Source of the DNA: Calendula officinalis
Taxonomy: Eukaryota; Streptophyta; Magnoliopsida; Asterales; Asteraceae
NCBI GenBank assembly: GCA_963853835.1
Contig: OY970824.1
Location: 43,172,227 to 43,236,226 of the forward strand
Length of the DNA stretch: 64,000 bases
Direction of reading: 5' to 3'
In this document: positions 33,192 through 44,987 of the stretch, piece after piece
Layout: each line of letters starts with the position of its first letter
Numbering within the stretch: the first letter of the stretch is position 1
Notes under the pieces: model-generated
The model's input: only the letters and a program-made list of their open reading frames with translations
Databases searched by the model: none
What the model was told of the DNA's origin: nothing
Position numbers and translations under genes: made by a program

Positions 33192-34095
33192 CATTAATAA
33201 AAAATAATACGAATTTATGGAAAGGGGTAAATGCATTATACATAGAGTGCACACATAAATTCCGAAAGCACAAAACACCTTGACTACAAGAAGGAAACAC
33301 AAAAATTGGTTCAGGCATTAACACAAACACATAGAGTGCACACATAAATTCTGATGAGATTAGCACAGCACCACAAAAATTCGGTTAGACATTAAGAATA
33401 CTAATAATATGCATAACAAAAATAACATTTCAAGAATCATAAGAGTGCAAAACATACCTCAAGTTGAACTTAGTACCGGCTCTGAATACTGCAAACTGAA
33501 ATGAAATACATTTCTGAAATTATATGTTCAAATTGTATAAAATGGAAGTTGGTTCAATTTAACAAACTAACCTCAAATTTTTTGCTAGAGATATCGTCCA
33601 TATGGAATCGTAGGTTTCTCACAACAATGTGTTTCACTTATAGGGTGAAAGATTTCGTATGTGATCAAGGAAGGGTTTGAACATGACTGGTTGAAGGATG
33701 GTCATGGTTGAAGAATCGAGGAGCCGGAAGAAGAATCGAGGAGTAGAAATGGAATAGGCGGATAACGATGGAACAGGCGGATAATACTTTGACCAGATGG
33801 GCCGAAGCCAATGGGCTACAGATAATATAGCTATTTCTGTTGGCTGGTTTTCCCAAAGCACTGGTTTTCCAAAAGCAAATATAGGTATTATGTTTAGGAA
33901 TTTCAATGCTTCGAAGGCTTGGTCGAGTGGTCTTGGCGTGGTTAAATGACCTGTAGGTGGTGGGTTCGAATCTTTGCAAATCCTTTTTTCTTCTAAATGG
34001 ATTAACTCTATAATTAGCAAGTGTGTTGGATGAATTTTCAGCCTTGCTAATATTGGAAGGGGTAAATGCTTTATAATATAGTAAAGATATAAGTA
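33192..34095. other. Intergenic stretch, no supported gene
   Basis: The word catagagtgcacacataaatt occurs at 33239 and 33329, and ggggtaaatgc(a/t)ttata at 33222 and 34059. Near 33912-33980 tggtcgagtggtc and gggttcgaatc resemble the A and B boxes of a tRNA-derived SINE promoter. No ORF here has a recognisable domain. The 128- and 157-codon minus frames overlap each other. Confidence 0.4.
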
Positions 34096-34100
34096 GAAGT

Positions 34101-34484
34101 AGGATCCGGTGAGGACTCCAAAAACGGTGAGGAATCACGAAGACACCTCAAAAAAATTTCAAAAAATTCTGAAAAAAATATATATAACTCCCCATGATTA
34201 TTACTACATTTGACAAAAAAAAAAATTGAAAAAAAAATTATGATCCACTTTTTTTTGTGGATCATAATAATGATCCATATTTTTTTGTGGATCATTATTA
34301 TGATCCATTTTATTTTATTTTTGGATCATTTTTGAAATTTTTTTTTTCTTTTTGGGATCTTATAGGCTGCGATTTTTAAGTTTAAAAAAGAATTTTTTTT
34401 TTAAAAAAGTTTGTTTTGGATCATTTTTAGTGTTTTCTTTGGAGTCCTCGCAGTCCTCACCGGGAAAGAGTCCTCACCGGATCC
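34101..34484. mobile_element. MITE-like element with 17-bp terminal inverted repeat
   Basis: The ends ggatccggtgaggactc (34102-34118) and its exact complement (34468-34484) enclose a low-complexity AT stretch with several copies of atgatcca/tggatcat, which can form hairpins. I do not see a clear target duplication, partly because a TA microsatellite follows at once. Confidence 0.65.
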
Positions 34485-34489
34485 GGACC

Positions 34490-34610
<121 letters not shown>

Positions 34611-34631
34611 AATGAGTTGCTTTGAGAATTA

Positions 34632-35097
34632 CTCCCTCCGTCCCATAAAAATATTTACATTTCATTTGGGCACAATCTTTTAGGAGATAATTAGTGCTGT
34701 GGTCATTTGTAATACTTTTGATTAAAATATAAGGTTAGATTGGAGAGACAAAGGGTTTTATTAGTGGAATGATTGGTAATAATATTATTTTATACCAAAG
34801 GGCTTATAGCCTAGCGGTATCAAGGTGATTAGTTGTCCCACAAGGTTGTGGGTTCAAGTCCTGGCGTGGACAAAATGGTGGTGGGTTTATTCCCCATAAG
34901 TGGAGGGTTCGAGGGAAGGCATACTGCCCCTTGTTGATGTCACTGTCTAGGTTAGAACCGCTAACATATTAACTGGCCGTTCAAAAAAAAAATTTAATTA
35001 TTTTATTAGGTGGGCCTCCCAAATTTGAGAAATGTAAAAAAATTTATGGGACAAAATTTTAAGGAGAAATGTAAATTTTTTTGTGGGACCGAGGGAG
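34632..35097. mobile_element. Stowaway-type MITE, split by a SINE
   Basis: The ends ctccctccgtcccat and its near complement (gtgggaccgagggag) are the known Stowaway/Mariner terminal repeats, flanked by the target TA (34630-34631 and 35098-35099). Removing the 213-bp SINE insertion including one target copy leaves about 253 bp, a usual Stowaway size. Confidence 0.88.
34794..34996 (+). mobile_element. tRNA-derived SINE inside the Stowaway MITE
   Basis: It has an A-box-like tatagcctagcggta and a B-box gggttcaagtcc (RNA polymerase III promoter), a unique body, and an A-rich tail. The 10-bp target duplication attattttat lies at 34784-34793 and 34997-35006. A LINE would supply its reverse transcriptase. 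Confidence 0.88.
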
Positions 35098-35099
35098 TA

Positions 35100-35330
35100 A
35101 TATATTGGGTGTGAATGCGAGAATAGATATCAACCGTTGATCTGGGCGGATTTGAGGCTCACGCCCCGGCAAATTCTGCCGCGTGGCGCTAAGGGGGGCA
35201 CATTTGCCCTGTATAATCATTTATGATTAATGTGTAATCAAGGATGATTACCCTATGAATACACATAGTGTAATCACGTATGATTGCAAAAATTCTCACA
35301 TTCTCAAAAATTTTCCAATTCTCAAAGGAA
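35100..35330. other. Short unassigned stretch
   Basis: A GC-rich patch (gccccggcaaattctgccgcg near 35165) is followed by repeats of taatca and gattac words. I see no gene or element boundary. Confidence 0.4.
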
Positions 35331-35339
35331 CCCTCTCCA

Positions 35340-35693
35340 TTTCTCTTTTAGCCCATTATTATATCCATAAGCAAACATTATTTGTTGACCCTTTTACTCA
35401 TGTTTTTCAGGTAACTTAACAGCTCAGTGAGACCGGAGGATATGAGCAGTGGATTGTCGTGAACCATGAATGTACATTAAGTTTACGAACTATCTTCTCA
35501 TTTTCAAAACTTACTATTTAAGAAACTACTATTTTTGGAAAATTTCCATTTTTAGAAAGTAAACCATTTTCATTATGTTATTTGCGTGGTTGTTTGTTTA
35601 CTTAATTTTTCCTATGTTGTCATGAACGTTACACCTCCATTCTTCTGCAAAACATTTTAAATGACAAAACTCATTTGTGGCGGGGTGTGACAC
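35340..35693 (+). mobile_element. Diverged LTR end of a Tekay-related element
   Basis: The plus strand matches, with divergence, the complement of the outer end of the chromovirus LTR (for example gtggttgtttgtttactta and gcggggtgtgaca) and ends at tgaca 35693. It is an older relative in opposite orientation, truncated on the left. Confidence 0.7.
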
Positions 35694-35699
35694 ATTATG

Positions 35700-36405
35700 A
35701 AGGCACATGTGTTTTAGAGTATGGTGGTTCTTAGGATTCTCACCTACCTTTGATCAAATTCACTTATAACAACTCCTATCATTTAAGTATTGGTATGCAC
35801 CCTACGAATGTTTTATGGTAGACGATTTCGAATTCCCACGTGTTGGTTAGAAGCGGGAGAGAAACAATTTGCGGGTCCCGAGATTGTCCAAATGACGGCG
35901 GATAAAGTGGCGATTGCTCGGGAAAAGTTGAAAGCTGCTCGTGATCAACAAAAGATGTTCGCGGATCTGAAACGAAGACCGGTGACTTTCGAGGTAAATG
36001 AGATGGTATATCTAAAAGTTTCACCTTAAAAGGGGGTAATTCGATTCAGGGAACGGGGAAAATTAGCTCCGAGATATATTGGGCCGTTTCGTATTCCGCG
36101 GGTAGTAAACGATCAGTCAGTTACATTTGATTTAGCACCCGAGTTATGGGGTATTCATGATACTTTCCACATTTTTTACTTACGGAAATGTAATCCCGAG
36201 AATATAGATCAAGTATTAGCGGTTCGGGAATTGAAGGTTGATTCGAAGAAACGGTTAGTTGAGGAACCGGTGGAATTATTAGATCAGAAGGTAATCAAGT
36301 TGCGAAAAAAATAGATTCCTAAGGTTTTGTTTAAATGGAAACACAGTCACGGTGCAGATATGACGTGGGAAACCGAGGCGGAAATGAGAGATCGCTACCC
36401 GGCTT
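35700..36405 (+). pseudogene. pol: Integrase C-terminus and chromodomain relic
   Basis: The plus strand encodes the end of a chromovirus integrase: DSHLPLIKFTYNNSYH, then REKLKAARDQQKMFADLKRR, then RGKLAPRYIGPF, and a chromodomain ending VLFKWKHSHGADMTWETEAE. There are several in-frame stops (for example near 35734, 36027 and 36312), so it is dead. It is a different family from the element at 22023. It leads into a PPT and LTR at 36439-36452. Confidence 0.85.
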
Positions 36406-36438
36406 AATTTGATCGAGTAGTGATTCAGGGGAACTCCT

Positions 36439-36451
36439 AAGGAGGGAGATT
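36439..36451 (+). other. Polypurine tract of the relic chromovirus
   Basis: The tract aaggagggagatt directly precedes the LTR start TGTTACATCCCG. Confidence 0.8.
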
Positions 36452-39238
36452 TGTTACATCCCGAGACCCTGCCTAACATTTTAATAGTATTTGTAAGTAT
36501 TATTTATTATTTTCTATTTTATAGAATTTTATTAAATTTTATTTGAATTCTTTGTATTGTTAACCACGGAGTTAAAAATTAATGAATACTGAGATATATA
36601 GATATTAGAATGATTCTTATATAACTGAGTTCGCTTTTGAACCAGGGTTCTAGCAGTATTTTCGGTTTTTAAAACTGAGTTCGTTTAGCGTTTCAAATTA
36701 ATCATCATAGTTTCAGTATTATAATGTTTGAAATGAAATTTGAGCCTCCTAGTCTTGGACACGTGATGAGTGTGTGGGCTAAAACAGAAATCAATTTCAT
36801 TTCTCAGTATCAGTCTCAAACTCTCTAGCTCACGTACGACATACACACACTACACACACACTTCTTGATTCTTGATCTTTCTTCTCAATTGAAGATTCAC
36901 TTCAATCTTTGGAGAATTCGAAGCCTAACCTCAATTTTGTGGTCTACAAGGTAAGATTTCATCTTTAACAACTAGGGTTCCTGATTTCTTTATGATTAGA
37001 AGCTTGGATTTTATGTTCTTAAGGGTTTTGGTGAAATTGTTTGAATTAACTAGGGTTTTGGGTGTTAAGGAAGTAATAGAACATCTTATCTACTAGTTGA
37101 ATTCATTGTATGGTGATTTTTTGGAAGAACCCTAACTTTAAGAAATGGGGTTTTGTGTTAATTTTAGTTGGTTAAGGTTAACCTATTATAATTTGGATCG
37201 TAATTGATGTTTTAATCATAATTTGTTAAGAGTCAGTATGTGTGTATCTTTAGGTAGTGGTATTGTGTGTCTTCCACTAAGTCCTTTAAAAGCAAGATTG
37301 AATTATTCGTCTATGGGGCCCAATGCGCACCCGGAATAATTATCTTTGCCTATAAAAGGATAGAGTTGCAGTTGTTCTAGCATATCGAAAAACAACTCTC
37401 TCTCTATAATTGTAACTAATTAGGTGAATTGGTGAGATTCAAAATCTGAAGTTTAAAGTCAAAATGGACACTTGATTGAGTTAATAATTGATTAGAAACT
37501 ATTATTTTGACAAACTATCATAGAAATTTCTAGTTAAAGGTTAGGGGGCGTTTGGCTAAATGTAATCTTCCGGAATGTAATTGAATTCTGTTGGAATTGA
37601 ATTCGGTTGTAATTGAATATGGTCATGCGTTTGATTACCAAAATTTTGAGTTAGAGTTGAAATCATACTTATGCATTTTTTTTAACTTTTTTAGACTTTT
37701 GTTTCATATTTTATAAGTTTTTCATTTTTTTTTTTGTTTTTTAGTTTTTTTAAACATATTTAAATTTTTTTTTATTTTCTTTAGTTTTTTTATTTTTTTA
37801 AAATTTTTTTATTTTTTAAAATTTTTTCATTTTAAAAAAAAATTATTTTTTTATTTTATTTTGTTTTTTTTTATTTTTTTTAATTTTTTTAATTTTTAAA
37901 CGATTTTAAAATATGAAGCATACATCACTAAAGGACCGTAACTGAATTCATAGGGTGCTAGGACAGATTTCAATTACAACGAATATCGTAATTCGAAATT
38001 ACATCGTAATTAAATTTCGAAAAAAGTACATCCAAATGTCCCTCCGTAATGTAATTGAATTACAATTACGGAGGATTACGTCAAAACAAACGGGGCCTTA
38101 GTGTTTGGCTAAATTGGAATTTTGATAATTGGTGGGATTTTAGATAAAACAAAAATCTTTAAATTTAATTTGGTTGAATTTATAAGAAGTCAAATCTGGG
38201 AAATTTTATCTAATCGAATTGATACTTAGAGCTTGATAACTGAGGTGTATGTTAATTTGTTAGTTAGTATGGTGAGGTACTAAAATGGCTTTTGACCCGT
38301 TTGGGTATTTTTGTTTAAAACGGATCATTTGTGCAAGAATGAGTCAAGTTTGACATTAGTGAGTCAAATGGTCAGTTTGCAGGATTCTAAGTACATGTTT
38401 TGGGTTATTGCACTAGTTGTTATGACATTATGGTGTATTGAATAGATTTACACATTTTGGGTCAAACAGGTACTAATTCGAGTGTTTAATTGTATGTGCA
38501 GGAAAGGGCAAAATAACTCAGTAATATAAGACTAATAGGTAATGGAGGTTTTGCTAAGGTGAGTGGATTTATAGTCATTAGATAGTATAACTTGCAATGG
38601 TTTGGGTTCCACTTGGGGTTGGTGCAGAAAAATGCTGGATTTCAGCACCAGTAGGAAGTTCTGCGGGTACGAACTTGGAACACGGATTGGTTTTCGTGAA
38701 CGCGGAGATTTTCCCGTGGCCTGAACCAGGGTTCGCAACGCGAACTCTGGTTCGAACATGTTGTTTGGTTGCAGAACTTGTTTTTCGATTCGGGTGTTGG
38801 TTAATTGGCTGCTATGTGTTAATTATTTGTTATATGGGCATGATACACGGAAAGAGGTCAGCTTGTTCAGTTAGGGGCTTGGCATCATATGATATTGATA
38901 ACACGATTAGGACTCCTTGGACACGGGTAGGTCAAGGGGCACTAGTACTGTACCAAGTAAAATATGGCTATTGGTAAACTATTGTTAGGCCAACAACAGT
39001 TGCAGGTTCGGCCGAACCACCGCTCCTTTGGTTATTTTCCATTTGCAAAGGGTGTTATTTCCAAAGGGTGTTATCTTAAATTGTTGTGGTTGTGTAATTT
39101 AATGTTTATAAGTTCATTCAATTTGCTTATGCTAATCCCTCATTTCGTTGATTCTTTTCAGGTTTGACTAGGTGACCAAAGAGTCGGGTTGAAAGGATGT
39201 TTTCAATACTCTGATTTTTGTAAAATGTGAAGCCTTGG
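36452..39238 (+). mobile_element. 3' LTR of the relic chromovirus, 3' end lost
   Basis: It starts TGTTACATCCCGAGACC after a PPT. It includes a transcript-like leader (acacacactacacac... near 36840) and a gtaagattt donor-like site near 36951. A Tourist-like MITE is inserted at 37544. I cannot see a CA terminus; the LTR meets a copia gag relic at about 39239. The 126-codon frame at 38597-38977 has no features of a gene. Confidence 0.7.
37544..38097. mobile_element. Tourist/Harbinger-like MITE
   Basis: The ends gggggcgtttg and caaacggggcc form an imperfect terminal inverted repeat with a longer subterminal match (gtaatc...ccgtaat). The 3-bp target duplication tta lies at 37541-37543 and 38098-38100. 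The middle is a long poly-T/A low-complexity block (37675-37900). Confidence 0.82.
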
Positions 39239-39240
39239 GT

Positions 39241-39762
39241 TTAGTACTTATACATCAGCACCTGAACTTCCTTGTTGATTCCAAATTCCCTTAACTCGTT
39301 GATGAGAATGGTGAACCTTCTGTATGACATGTCGAGTGTTTCACCTCTGATGACCTTGAAAGCTTCATATTTTCGGTTCAGCATAGCTTTCTTGCTAGCC
39401 TTGAGTTCATCGGTTCCTTCATAGGATGTTGTTAAGATGTCCCATATTTCTTTGGCAGTTTTACATTCTTTTATTGTGATGAGAATGTGATTCGGAAGGG
39501 ACATTTGAAGGAGAAACCGGATTTCAGCATTTAAACCCACTAGCTTTTAATCCGCTTCTGACCATTGATCTTTGGGTTTGGGTTCTACAATGTCAGACAC
39601 GTCTTCTTTTTCTTCTTCGTCTTTACCATCTCCTTCCTTCTTCTTTTTCTTTGAAATAGTTGTGCTTGGAACGAACATTTTTGGAATGTGTGGACCATTT
39701 ATAAGAATATCTGGTCTCATATCATTTGATGTTCGACAAATCCCAGAAAACGTATTTTCCAC
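39241..39762 (-). pseudogene. gag: Copia gag relic
   Basis: The minus strand encodes a copia Gag with UBN2-type words (KECKTAKEIWDILTTSYEG, KKAMLNRKYEAF, MSYRRFTILINEL). The upstream part has ILINGPHIPKMFVPSTTISK followed by a Lys/Glu tract. A stop at 39547-39549 interrupts the frame and the 3' side stops at 39241 where the LTR relic begins. It lies just downstream, in element order, of a PBS and LTR. Confidence 0.82.
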
Positions 39763-39884
39763 ATACCAAAATCATCATCGGTGAAAATAGGGGCATTTGT
39801 CTTCGAACCAAGGTTCATTTGATATAATTTTCACCCATCTTGATTAGTAAGTAAGCAGATCAACAATTATGAATTAATTGTCCT

Positions 39885-39896
39885 GCTCTGATACCA
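39885..39896 (-). other. Primer-binding site of the copia relic
   Basis: On the minus strand tggtatcagagc lies 2 bases inside the LTR at 39899. Confidence 0.9.
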
Positions 39897-39898
39897 AT

Positions 39899-40814
39899 TG
39901 TTAGTCCCGTGATAAGTGAATTAACGCACTTATACGCTTTCACAGACCAAATAAAAATTAAGGCAACACTCAACACTTTTTAAACTTTTCTTTATTAATC
40001 AATAATGATATACCAAAGCAGCAAGTAGTTTGCGGAATAGCTAAGAACAAATTCTAACTAAACTACTTGCAGGAAATAGACAATAACGAATACTATCTAA
40101 GACAAGTTCTGATCAATAAATGATCAGGCACAAAACTAGATATCTTCATTACAGAGATCCAATTCTCAAATCAAGTAACTTAGATATTCCTGGTTGTTTA
40201 CACTCTTCTCAAAGGATAAAGTCTAGAGTAATTTTAGCAGCGTGTAGACATGTTGGGTGCACACCGAATTCGATCGCTAAGTCCTCTATTTATAGACTTG
40301 GGAAACGTGGTGCCAGAGGAATGATCGATCGAATCCATGTCTGAGAATTCCATTGGTGCAGAGGATATTTAATGCGACGAGCACTACTAACGGAATTCTG
40401 ACAGTACTTTCTGTCGTCTTGTGATCGCCGATATCTTCTAGAAGATTTGCATATATTCCCTTTATCGGTGACACACTTACTTGTGATTTACTTGTGTCTT
40501 TCTGTGACACTGAAACTTCATGCCTTTGTACGCTTCAGATCGCCATGAGTCTTCGGATACTCATGCTTCTTCAGATGGCTTTCAGCTTCAGTGACCTTCA
40601 CTAACAGTTTTGATCAGTATCTGATTCCGCACGGGGAACTGATGGTTGTTTCAGATGGTTGGTCAGATAGTGTAGCTGGGTAACTGAAATCCAAACTGAT
40701 CAGATTCAGTTACTCCACAATCTGAGGAACTAATCCTTAGATTTTCTTCTAACTATTTGGTTTTTTATCTTAATTAAATCCCTTCAGTGAGGGATGCTTT
40801 TCAGCGACCCAACA
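39899..40814 (-). mobile_element. Copia LTR with PBS on one side and PPT on the other
   Basis: In element orientation it starts TGTTGGGTCGC and ends GACTAACA (916 bp). On its left (downstream) are a PBS and gag; on its right (upstream) lies gcagcgggagaa, a good PPT. It therefore served as 5' LTR of one copy and 3' LTR of another. Confidence 0.8.
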
Positions 40815-40826
40815 TTCTCCCGCTGC
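40815..40826 (-). other. Polypurine tract abutting the copia LTR
   Basis: On the minus strand gcagcgggagaa ends exactly at the LTR start TGTTGGG. Confidence 0.7.
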
Positions 40827-41004
40827 AATTGTTGACTAACAAGCAAACCTAATGACACGCCTCTGTGACTTTATGTTGATGTTAATTTGATTTAGGTTTT
40901 TGATACGTGGCTGTGATATTGTCTTGTTGTTAATTTGCTTCATGTTTACATAGAATTAGATATTGGAATAATCATTTTGTTTTAACTTATATTGTTGTTT
41001 TTAA

Positions 41005-41191
41005 ACTTATCACAAATGTATAATACTACTATAATAATTTGAGTACTAAGTTTCTCAATTGAAAAGGTTAAATAATTTGAAGAGTACTTATCACACACTA
41101 TGTCTTATTTAACCTTTTCAATTGAGAAACTTAGTACTCAAATTATTATAGTAGTATTATACATTTGTGATAAGTACTCTTCAAATTATTT
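41005..41191. repeat. Perfect 70-bp inverted repeat with nested 25-bp inverted repeat
   Basis: Bases 41005-41074 are the exact complement of 41106-41175, with a 31-base loop. A second exact pair (41070-41094 with 41167-41191) overlaps the first and uses the loop, so two alternative folds exist. Perfect complementarity suggests a recent origin, such as template switching. The flanks 40827-41004 and 41192-41570 show no gene. Confidence 0.95.
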
Positions 41192-42650
41192 ATAGTTTTT
41201 CAAATTATGATCACCCAAAAAGATAAGCATTTTATTTTAAATAACAAAATTCAGATAAAAGTATACGATACTTTTATGCCATCGAAAATATATTCAAAAT
41301 GAGATATCTTTGAACACATATTTTGCTTTTTCCATATAAAATAATCTTTTGAATGTTGTATGAATATCGGTAAAATAGGCACAGGTTAAACCCGCTAGTT
41401 AACATTAAAAACATAATATAATATAAATAAATTTAAAGGAAATTATCTAATTACCTGAACTCAGGACAATACATATTAACTGAATAGTCATATGATATCA
41501 TCTCCATTCATTGTTAATCTCTTCTTTAATTTTTATAGTTTGTATAAAACCTAATTCTTCAAAGTTCCTAATTAGGTCTAAAAACCGAACCGATACCAAA
41601 AACGATGAATTTTCAAAACCGGAGGGTTTTGTTTCCGTTCGATTTCAGTCCGGTTCGATTTAATTTGGTTTTTTTGACCAAATGCTCATCCTTATCCGAA
41701 GACCGGCCGAACCGAACTGAAACCGATATAAGCGAAACCGATAACGAAGAATTTTCAAAATCGAAACTGTAACGCCTCAATTTTTCTTGTAATTGAATTA
41801 GTCACTTTTTATTAAATAAATTATGTTATTTATTTGATACCTTTTTGTGTTATGTGATTTATTGTGTATTTAATTCGAGTAAATTAAATACTCGGTGTTT
41901 TATTTAATGACAAGAGTCATTTGATTCTCGATAATTAATTACGAGGATTACTTATGAATAACTAGTGGGTTATTCTTTTGTGTTAATTAATTGTGAGGTT
42001 TGATCAATCTAGTAAATGTGTAAAGTTTTCCCGAGCATGTCGTATGTGATTCAAACCCGAGGCCAACCGATAGGACAAGGCCTTGATCTCGTCTCCTTTC
42101 GTTTTAGCCGAGTGAGCTAACGATGCTAGCTTTCCTTCTCTTTTGTGTTCAAAATTCTGGTCCGGCCTTATAGCCTTATTACCCCAAATACCAATATGTG
42201 AAAAAGGTAACTGAATTTGGCTTAAAAACTAATTACCATTTTTTTTACCATTTTGAAACAAGTACCCAACATAAATAATGTTCACGCTTTCTTGGTGTTC
42301 AACTACACCTCCACAAAGGAGGCTTTAGCGACTAGACATCAGAAGACCATAGAGACGTAAAGGCTCACAAAAAATCAGTTTTTCATTTTATATTTGTGTT
42401 TGCTTAGACCAATTCATTCTGATAATTTGTTGTGTTTCGATGGTTTCGTATGTCAAAGTTGTCGATTAAGCTTTAGCCCATCCGAAATTGTGAAGGCTTA
42501 TAGCCTTGTTTGACTTACACATTAAGTGTTGTTAATTTAGGACACCATTCTCTCATAATTGCCTTAGCATCTCCGAAAAATCCCCCTAACCCTATTCTAC
42601 AACTCAGCGCAAGTCACAACTCTCCCCTTTGTTAGTTTCGTTCCAAGCAG

Positions 42651-43330
42651 TAGGGGTGTACGTTCGGGCGATTTACGGTTTGGTAGGGTTATTCGGTTTG
42701 GGTTATTCGGTTTTTAAAAATATTTTTGCCCAACCAATAACCAAACCGAATTAATTAAAACCAAACCAAACCAACCAAATAAGTAATCGGGTTATTTGGA
42801 TCGGTTCTCTATAAATCCAAATAAATAAATAAAGAGTAACATTGAATTGAAATCATGAAAACTGATTCACATTAAAAATCCAAATATTAAAGACAAGCCA
42901 CTCTACATAAAACTATTAAACACAGACAACATAGAGATTCAACACATACCAAAAAATTGAGAATGAAACTTTCAAACTGAGATTAAAAACATATCATCAC
43001 CATATTGAATCTCCGAGATCTTAACCACAACTCTTGAGATCAAAATAATAAGAATAAACCTACTAAATGTCTCATATTTTAAGTATTTGATTGAAAAGTT
43101 TCTATATTATACAGTATACTTTATATAAATATTAAATCTCGTTTGTACTATTCGGTTATTCGGGTGTAAACCAAATAAGGATTTTTGAACCCAAATCCAA
43201 TCCATAAACCAGTATATTATTTCGGGTACATCCACAAATCCGAACCAAACCCAAATAAGCCAAACCATTTCACCCAATATCATTTGGATTGGTTGGTTTT
43301 TCGGGTCAAACCGTTTAATGAACACCCCTA
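42651..43330. mobile_element. hAT-type MITE
   Basis: The ends taggggtgt and acaccccta are inverted repeats of the hAT kind. The 8-bp target duplication is ccaagcag (42643-42650) and ccaagtag (43331-43338), with one mismatch. Subterminal sequence is rich in aaccaaacc and ggttattcgg words. No transposase is visible; minor frames at 43107-43406 are not supported. Confidence 0.88.
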
Positions 43331-44336
43331 CCAAGTAGAGGCAACCAAGGCATCTCCATTGTTTTCTTTCATTGAGCAACCAAGTTCCTCTCTGCAAATC
43401 GTGTGATTCTTCCTTCTTTTCTTCGAGCAGGAGCTGTGTTAAATCCCCGGGTTAAGTCTACGTGGTAAGCATGTAATCCTTCCCTGTTTTCCTTTGTATT
43501 ATCAAACCGAATGTTAACCCTGTGGAGTTCTTGTTGGCTATGGATGAGCAAGGACAGAGCAGTGGTGATACAGGAGGTTAATGACACCGAGCAAACCAAT
43601 TCTTTGTGCAACTTTTCATCCGAGCAGAATTCATACCCCATTCGGTAGTCCTACTTGCTTGTCTTTCGTGTATTTGATTCCTTTCTATTATCAAGATTAA
43701 TTTGCTGTTATTGTGAAGTTTTGACAGGGGATGTATCTAGCCATTGAGGGCTCGGTCTTATGTCCATTATGTACTAAGATTAAGGGAATATGAGCTTCTG
43801 TGAAAGTAAGTGATTTCGGGGCTGTCGGGTATCTCGGGAATAAGCGGGTTGTTGTCGGGATTCAAAACGAGTTTTAAACGTAATGCTGAAATTTTTGTCA
43901 GAATGTATGAAATTTTTGTCAGAATGTATAGTCTGACTTTGAGTCCGTTTTTGTCACACTTAAAATACGTTTCTGAATTTTTGGCCTGCGTATGTCTCTA
44001 GTTTAATGAGTCCTCTTTCCGTTGCTGCTGACCGCTCTTTCATATAATTTTACGTTTAAAAGATATCGCTGCTTTTGTAAGCCGTCGCAGAATATTTTTC
44101 GGTGCAACTATTCTGTCTTGTAAGCCTGTTTTGAGCCCTTTCTGGTTGGATTCGAGTTACGTGGTCTTCTGATGAATTTTAGCCCTCTGAGTCATTTAAC
44201 TACTATAAATATTTGAGTAAAATCTAGTGAGCTGGTTGAGAGTTATGACCGTCCCTTGTTTTATGTAGGACCTTCTAGGACCTGATTAGAGACGCTCTTT
44301 GGTGCTAATTATATCTAGGAGCATACTGTTGGATTT

Positions 44337-44987
44337 ATGTGCACGGTCAAGTACACGTGTCATCGTGTCCAATGTTATAAGGCACTAAAGGGTCACACCA
44401 CTACACACCCAATAATGGACAACCGAATAAAATAAGTTGTGTGGAATAATTAACTAGTTAAGTTAATTATAAAGAACAGAATAAATAATAATAATAAGTT
44501 AATTATTATTTAAGTGGAAGGTTAAATATTAGGTTAAATATTTAACGGACAGTTTATTAATAGTTAATTAATTAACAAGTAAAAGTCCAATGGTTTAAAG
44601 TGTTAATAGGAAGTTTAATTATGAGATTAATCATTATTAAACTCAAAGGACTTAATGGTAACTTAATCCCTTATAAATAAAGGGACTAAGGCTAAGGCTT
44701 AGGTGTTGATTCACTTGCACATTAGAAAACCCTAAACACTCTCCCTCTCCCTCTCCTCTCTCGGCCGAGGTCGACCGAAACCCTATAGGGTTTTTCGGTT
44801 TGTGTTGGTACAACGCGGTTTTGCAGCGTGTTCAGGTGGTGCATTAGAGGTGGATCATTCTTTAGGAATTCAAGAGGTATTGTTCATATACTAATCATCT
44901 CTTAGCTCTTGTGATTCCATTGTTTAGTAGAGATCAAGTATGTAAGATTCAAGTTACGCAATGTGAATCCTACAAGGTTTTCCTACA
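44337..44987 (+). mobile_element. Copia solo LTR
   Basis: A 651-bp LTR starting TGTTGGATTTATGTGCACGG and ending CCTACA, flanked by the 5-bp duplication catac (44332-44336 and 44988-44992). It has a TATA-like ttataaataaagg near 44671. Its start resembles the TGAAGG family (atttatgtgcac), so the two families may be related. Confidence 0.9.

Noticed and set aside
33900..33985. Possible tRNA gene or SINE
   Set aside because: A- and B-box-like words are present, but I see no acceptor-stem pairing, tail or target duplication. It is only noted within the intergenic entry.
38597..38977. 126-codon ORF in the relic LTR
   Set aside because: It lies inside an LTR, has no domain, and has mixed composition without repeat support.
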